Notes under the pieces: generated by a model
Told to the model about the DNA's origin: nothing
The model's database searches: none
Seen by the model: the letters and a program-made list of their open reading frames with translations, nothing else
Shown here: piece after piece, positions 4,774 through 7,245 of the stretch
Numbering within the stretch: position 1 is the stretch's first letter
Layout: each line of letters opens with the position of its first letter
Position numbers and translations under genes: made by a program
NCBI GenBank assembly: GCA_017521345.1
Contig: JAFXCU010000033.1
Coordinates: forward strand, 1 to 7,245
From: Ruminiclostridium sp.
GTDB lineage: Bacteria; Bacillota_A; Clostridia; Oscillospirales; Oscillospiraceae
DNA length: 7,245 nucleotides
Direction of reading: 5' to 3'

Positions 4774-5961
4774 GTGGATGAACTGTTGAAGGAGATCAGT
4801 CTGTCCAGCCGGGCAAACACAGACTGCGCCAAGTGGGATGGTCTGCAATTCACCTTTGGTCAGGATGACCTGCTTCCCCTGTGGGTGGCAGACATGGACT
4901 TTAAGGTGGCCCCCTGCATCCGCCAGGCCCTCCATGAAGCGGTGGACCAGGGCGCCTTTGGGTACTATCAGATCCCGGATCGCTTCTACGACAGCGTGCT
5001 CAACTGGGAGCTGACCCGTCACAGCAATCCTTTACAAAAGGAATGGATCCGCACCACCCCCGGTGTGGTCACTGGCCTGTATCACCTGATTCGTGCTATC
5101 ACCCAGCCTGGGGACGGGGTGATGATCCAGCCTCCTGTCTACTACCCCTTCTACCGCGTCATTCGCCAGACCGGCCGTACCCTGGTCTGCAACTACCTGA
5201 AGGAAGACCGGGGCGTGTACACCCTGGACCTGGCAGATTTTGAAGAAAAGCTGAAGTCCGGTCAGGTAAAGATTTTCCTGCTCTGCTCCCCCCACAACCC
5301 GGTGGGCCGGGTCTGGACCCGGGAGGAGCTTCAGAGCATGCTGGACCTGTGCAAGCAGTACGGCGTCCAGGTGGTTGCCGATGAGATCCACCACGACATG
5401 ATCATGCCCGGTCACACCCACATTCCTGCTGCCTCTTTGTGGGAAGGGGAGGGTAAGCCCATCACCTTCTTCTCTGCCAGCAAGACCTTTAACCTGGCAG
5501 CCATGAAGAACTCCATCCTGGTTCTGCCGGAGGAGTCCCAGCGAGAGAAATTCGACCAGTTCGAGAAGGAACTGGGTACCGGTCTGGGCAGCACCCTGGA
5601 CTACATTGCCGTAATGGCCGCTTTTGAAGGCGGCGCTCCCTGGCTGGATACTGTCCTGGCTGAGATTTGGGGGAACTATCAGTTTATGAAGCAGGAACTG
5701 GAGGAGATCCCCGGCATCGTGGTTTCCCCTCTGGAGGGCTCCTACCTCATGTGGATCGACCTGGGGACCCATGTATCCCGGGAAAACATCCAGACCTTTA
5801 TCCAGGATACCTGCCGCATTGCTCCCGATTATGGCCACTGGTTCTTCCCTGAGGAAAGTGACGACTGTCACATCCGGCTGAATCTGGCGGCACCCCGGGA
5901 GACCATCCGCAAAGCAGCGGAACAGATCAAAACTGCGTTGACCCACGTTCTGGGCGGCTGA
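4774..5961 (+). CDS. MalY/PatB-family PLP-dependent C-S beta-lyase/aminotransferase (395 aa)
   Basis: This is a fold-type I pyridoxal-phosphate enzyme of the aminotransferase class I/II group. Hallmarks of the MalY/PatB subgroup are LPLWVADMDF (34-43), FGYYQIPD (62-69), QPPVYYPF (119-126), CSPHNPVGRVW (171-181), ADEIHHD (202-208, with D203 expected to contact the pyridine nitrogen) and SASKTFNLA (234-242), where K237 forms the Schiff base. Family members cleave cystathionine or cysteine to pyruvate, ammonia and a thiol or sulfide via 2-aminoacrylate. Some act mainly as aminotransferases, so the exact substrate is open. The start is GTG 4774, with AAGGAGGG at 4760-4767; no suitable in-frame ATG lies nearby. 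Length is normal for the family. ridA follows after 63 bases with no terminator, which suggests cotranscription. Confidence 0.93.
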   Translation: MDELLKEISLSSRANTDCAKWDGLQFTFGQDDLLPLWVADMDFKVAPCIRQALHEAVDQGAFGYYQIPDRFYDSVLNWELTRHSNPLQKEWIRTTPGVVTGLYHLIRAITQPGDGVMIQPPVYYPFYRVIRQTGRTLVCNYLKEDRGVYTLDLADFEEKLKSGQVKIFLLCSPHNPVGRVWTREELQSMLDLCKQYGVQVVADEIHHDMIMPGHTHIPAASLWEGEGKPITFFSASKTFNLAAMKNSILVLPEESQREKFDQFEKELGTGLGSTLDYIAVMAAFEGGAPWLDTVLAEIWGNYQFMKQELEEIPGIVVSPLEGSYLMWIDLGTHVSRENIQTFIQDTCRIAPDYGHWFFPEESDDCHIRLNLAAPRETIRKAAEQIKTALTHVLGG

Positions 5962-6024
5962 GCCGGTCAAGAACGTTAAGGAATATACCCTATCACCCTC
6001 TATGGAAAGAAAGGAAAACACAGC

Positions 6025-6399
6025 ATGGAATTTCTGCACACTGACAAGGCCCCTGCAGCCCTCGGCCCCTACTCCCAGGCAGTGGAAGTCGGCGGATTCG
6101 TCTTCACCTCCGGTCAGCTGGGTATGATCCCCGACACCGGCGAACTGGCTCACAGCATGGCCTGCCAGACCGTCCAGGCTCTGGAGAACCTGTCCAACGT
6201 CCTGAAGGCCGCTGGCCTGTCCCTCCAGGATGTGGTCAAGACCACCTGCTACCTGAAGGACATGGAGGACTTCTCCCTGTTCAACGAGATCTATGCCCAG
6301 TATTTTGGCGATCATAAGCCTGCTCGTTCCTGCTTCGCTGTGGCACGTCTGCCCAAGGACGCCATGGTGGAGATCGAAGCTGTTGCAGCCAAGAAGTAA
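6025..6399 (+). CDS. ridA: RidA family enamine/imine deaminase (124 aa)
   Basis: This is a small cytoplasmic protein of the YjgF/YER057c/UK114 family, which forms trimers with active sites between subunits. It hydrolyses reactive enamines and imines, notably 2-aminoacrylate, to stable keto acids and ammonia. Key residues are in place: Y16, N87, R101, C103 and E116. The arginine-cysteine and arginine-glutamate spacings (2 and 15) equal those of the E. coli proteins. R101 is the arginine that marks active RidA members. GPYSQAVEVGGFVFTSGQ near the start is typical. The start at ATG 6025 has AAGGA at 6011-6015, a modest site about nine bases away. The position behind a PLP-dependent lyase that should release aminoacrylate fits a damage-control role. 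A terminator follows. Confidence 0.96.
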   Translation: MEFLHTDKAPAALGPYSQAVEVGGFVFTSGQLGMIPDTGELAHSMACQTVQALENLSNVLKAAGLSLQDVVKTTCYLKDMEDFSLFNEIYAQYFGDHKPARSCFAVARLPKDAMVEIEAVAAKK

Positions 6400-6415
6400 A
6401 TAAAACCTCACCATT

Positions 6416-6445
6416 AAAGGACCGTCTTGCTGACGGTCCTTTTTT
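6416..6445 (+). terminator. Intrinsic terminator after ridA
   Basis: The 11-bp stem AAAGGACCGTC / GACGGTCCTTT has a 5-base TTGCT loop and is followed by a T tract reaching 6445. It starts 16 bases after the ridA stop codon. The loop and the right arm double as part of the proposed sbcD promoter. Confidence 0.93.
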
Positions 6446-6455
6446 ACGATAAAAT
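6427..6455 (+). promoter_or_regulatory. Candidate sbcD promoter embedded in the ridA terminator
   Basis: TTGCTG (6427-6432) lies in the hairpin loop of the terminator, and TAAAAT (6450-6455) lies just past the T tract, with 17 bp between them. Matches to consensus are 3/6 and 5/6. The start would be near 6462, leaving a leader of about 22 bases to the ATG at 6484. No other promoter is visible in the 84-base gap. Confidence 0.55.
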
Positions 6456-6483
6456 AGGAGAAAACTGAGAAAGGAGCTTGCCT

Positions 6484-7245
6484 ATGAAACTGCTCCATTG
6501 TTCCGACCTGCACATCGGCAAGCGGGTCAATGAATTCAGTATGCTGGAGGACCAGCGTTACATTTTAAATCAAATCTTTGAGCTGGCAGTGTCCGAAGGG
6601 GTGGACGCCGTTCTGCTGGCGGGAGACCTCTATGATAAGCCCGTTCCGCCCGGAGAGGCGGTGCGCCTGCTGGATGCCTTCCTTACAGGGCTGGCCCGGG
6701 AGCATATTCCGGTCTTTGCCGTCAGCGGCAACCACGACTCTCCCGAGCGGCTCAGTTTTGCGGTCCGGCTTATGGAGGACCAGGGGGTCCACCTGGCGGC
6801 TATGTATCAGGGGGCAGAAGCACCTGTGGTCCTGGAGGATACCCACGGACCGGTGAACATCTATCTGCTGCCCTATCTGAAACCTGCCCTGGTGCGGCAC
6901 GTCTATCCGGATGCGGAGGTTTCTACCTACCAGGAGGCGGTGGACTTTGCTGTCCGCCAGTGGCAGTTGGACCCAGCCCAGCGGAACGTGCTGGTGGCCC
7001 ATCAGTTTGTGCTGGGGGGCAGCACCTGCGAGTCTGAGGAACTATCCATAGGCGGTCTGGATCAGGTTTCCGCCCAGGTGTTTGACGGCTTTGACTATGT
7101 GGCTCTGGGCCACCTCCATGGTCCACAGAAGATTGGACGGGAGACCCTGCGGTATTCCGGCTCCCCTTTGAAGTATTCCTTTTCCGAGGCAGGCCATGAG
7201 AAGTCTGTCTGCCTGGTGGAGCTGGGAGAGAAGGGACAGACGGAA
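6484..7245 (+). CDS. sbcD: Exonuclease SbcD, N-terminal 254 residues (cut by the window end)
   Basis: SbcD is the Mn2+-dependent nuclease subunit of the SbcCD (Mre11-Rad50-like) complex, which cleaves hairpins and protein-blocked DNA ends. The metallophosphoesterase motifs appear in order: S7-D8-L9-H10-I11-G12, A46-G47-D48-L49-Y50-D51, G82-N83-H84-D85, H173 in VAHQF, and L208-G209-H210-L211-H212. Together these supply the two-metal ligands. ATG 6484 is preceded by AAGGAG at 6471-6476 with a seven-base gap. The frame is open to the last base of the window; family members are usually around 380 residues, so roughly the capping and C-terminal part is missing. sbcC is expected just downstream, outside the window. 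The gene follows the ridA terminator and probably has its own promoter. Confidence 0.95.
   Translation, partial: MKLLHCSDLHIGKRVNEFSMLEDQRYILNQIFELAVSEGVDAVLLAGDLYDKPVPPGEAVRLLDAFLTGLAREHIPVFAVSGNHDSPERLSFAVRLMEDQGVHLAAMYQGAEAPVVLEDTHGPVNIYLLPYLKPALVRHVYPDAEVSTYQEAVDFAVRQWQLDPAQRNVLVAHQFVLGGSTCESEELSIGGLDQVSAQVFDGFDYVALGHLHGPQKIGRETLRYSGSPLKYSFSEAGHEKSVCLVELGEKGQTE

Noticed and set aside
5032..6513. Open frame of 493 codons on the minus strand opposite the lyase and ridA
   Set aside because: It spans two well-supported genes, a terminator and an intergenic gap, with no start signal and no recognisable domain. It is an antisense by-product of codon bias.

Overview
This window looks like a chromosomal segment of a Gram-positive, moderately GC-rich member of the Clostridia (Bacillota), probably of the gut Oscillospirales type. 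This is inferred from purine-rich Shine-Dalgarno sites before almost every gene, sigma-A-type promoters with 17-bp spacers, compact intergenic regions with intrinsic terminators, and protein families typical of Clostridia (DUF6514-like, PRK06851-like). The species cannot be fixed from the sequence alone.

Layout. Bases 1-243 carry, on the minus strand, the 5' part of an AT-rich gene (about 39% GC by hand count, against roughly 55-65% in the coding regions to the right). Next come two minus-strand tRNA-Ser genes (GCU at 407-498, UGA at 527-613), read from one near-consensus promoter at 640-668 and followed by a hairpin and short-repeat cluster. A plus-strand run follows: a small DUF6514-like protein (950-1219), a PRK06851-like P-loop ATPase (1279-2364) and a PAP2-family membrane phosphatase (2437-3003), closed by a strong terminator. 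A TetR-type regulator (3107-3691) has its own consensus promoter with a perfect 17-bp palindrome over the -10 box. It converges on proC (3737-4537, minus) across a 17-bp-stem bidirectional terminator. Divergent from proC lies a MalY/PatB-type PLP-dependent C-S lyase (4774-5961), then ridA (6025-6399), a terminator, and the first 254 codons of sbcD (6484 to the window end).

How the genes fit together. The clearest functional unit is the PatB-like lyase plus RidA. Beta-eliminating PLP enzymes release 2-aminoacrylate, and RidA hydrolyses such enamine/imine intermediates. proC (last step of proline synthesis) is divergent from this pair and has its own promoter. The DUF6514-like/ATPase/PAP2 run is co-directional, but each member has a recognisable promoter candidate, so tight operon structure is not certain. 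sbcD is the start of a DNA repair operon, with sbcC expected outside the window.

Most of the window is ordinary housekeeping sequence and I do not see a convincing new system. The points most worth a second look are the AT-rich gene beside the tRNA-Ser pair (possible island edge), the ATPase whose second P-loop is destroyed, three promoter-overlapping palindromes, and an sbcD promoter that appears to be built into the ridA terminator.
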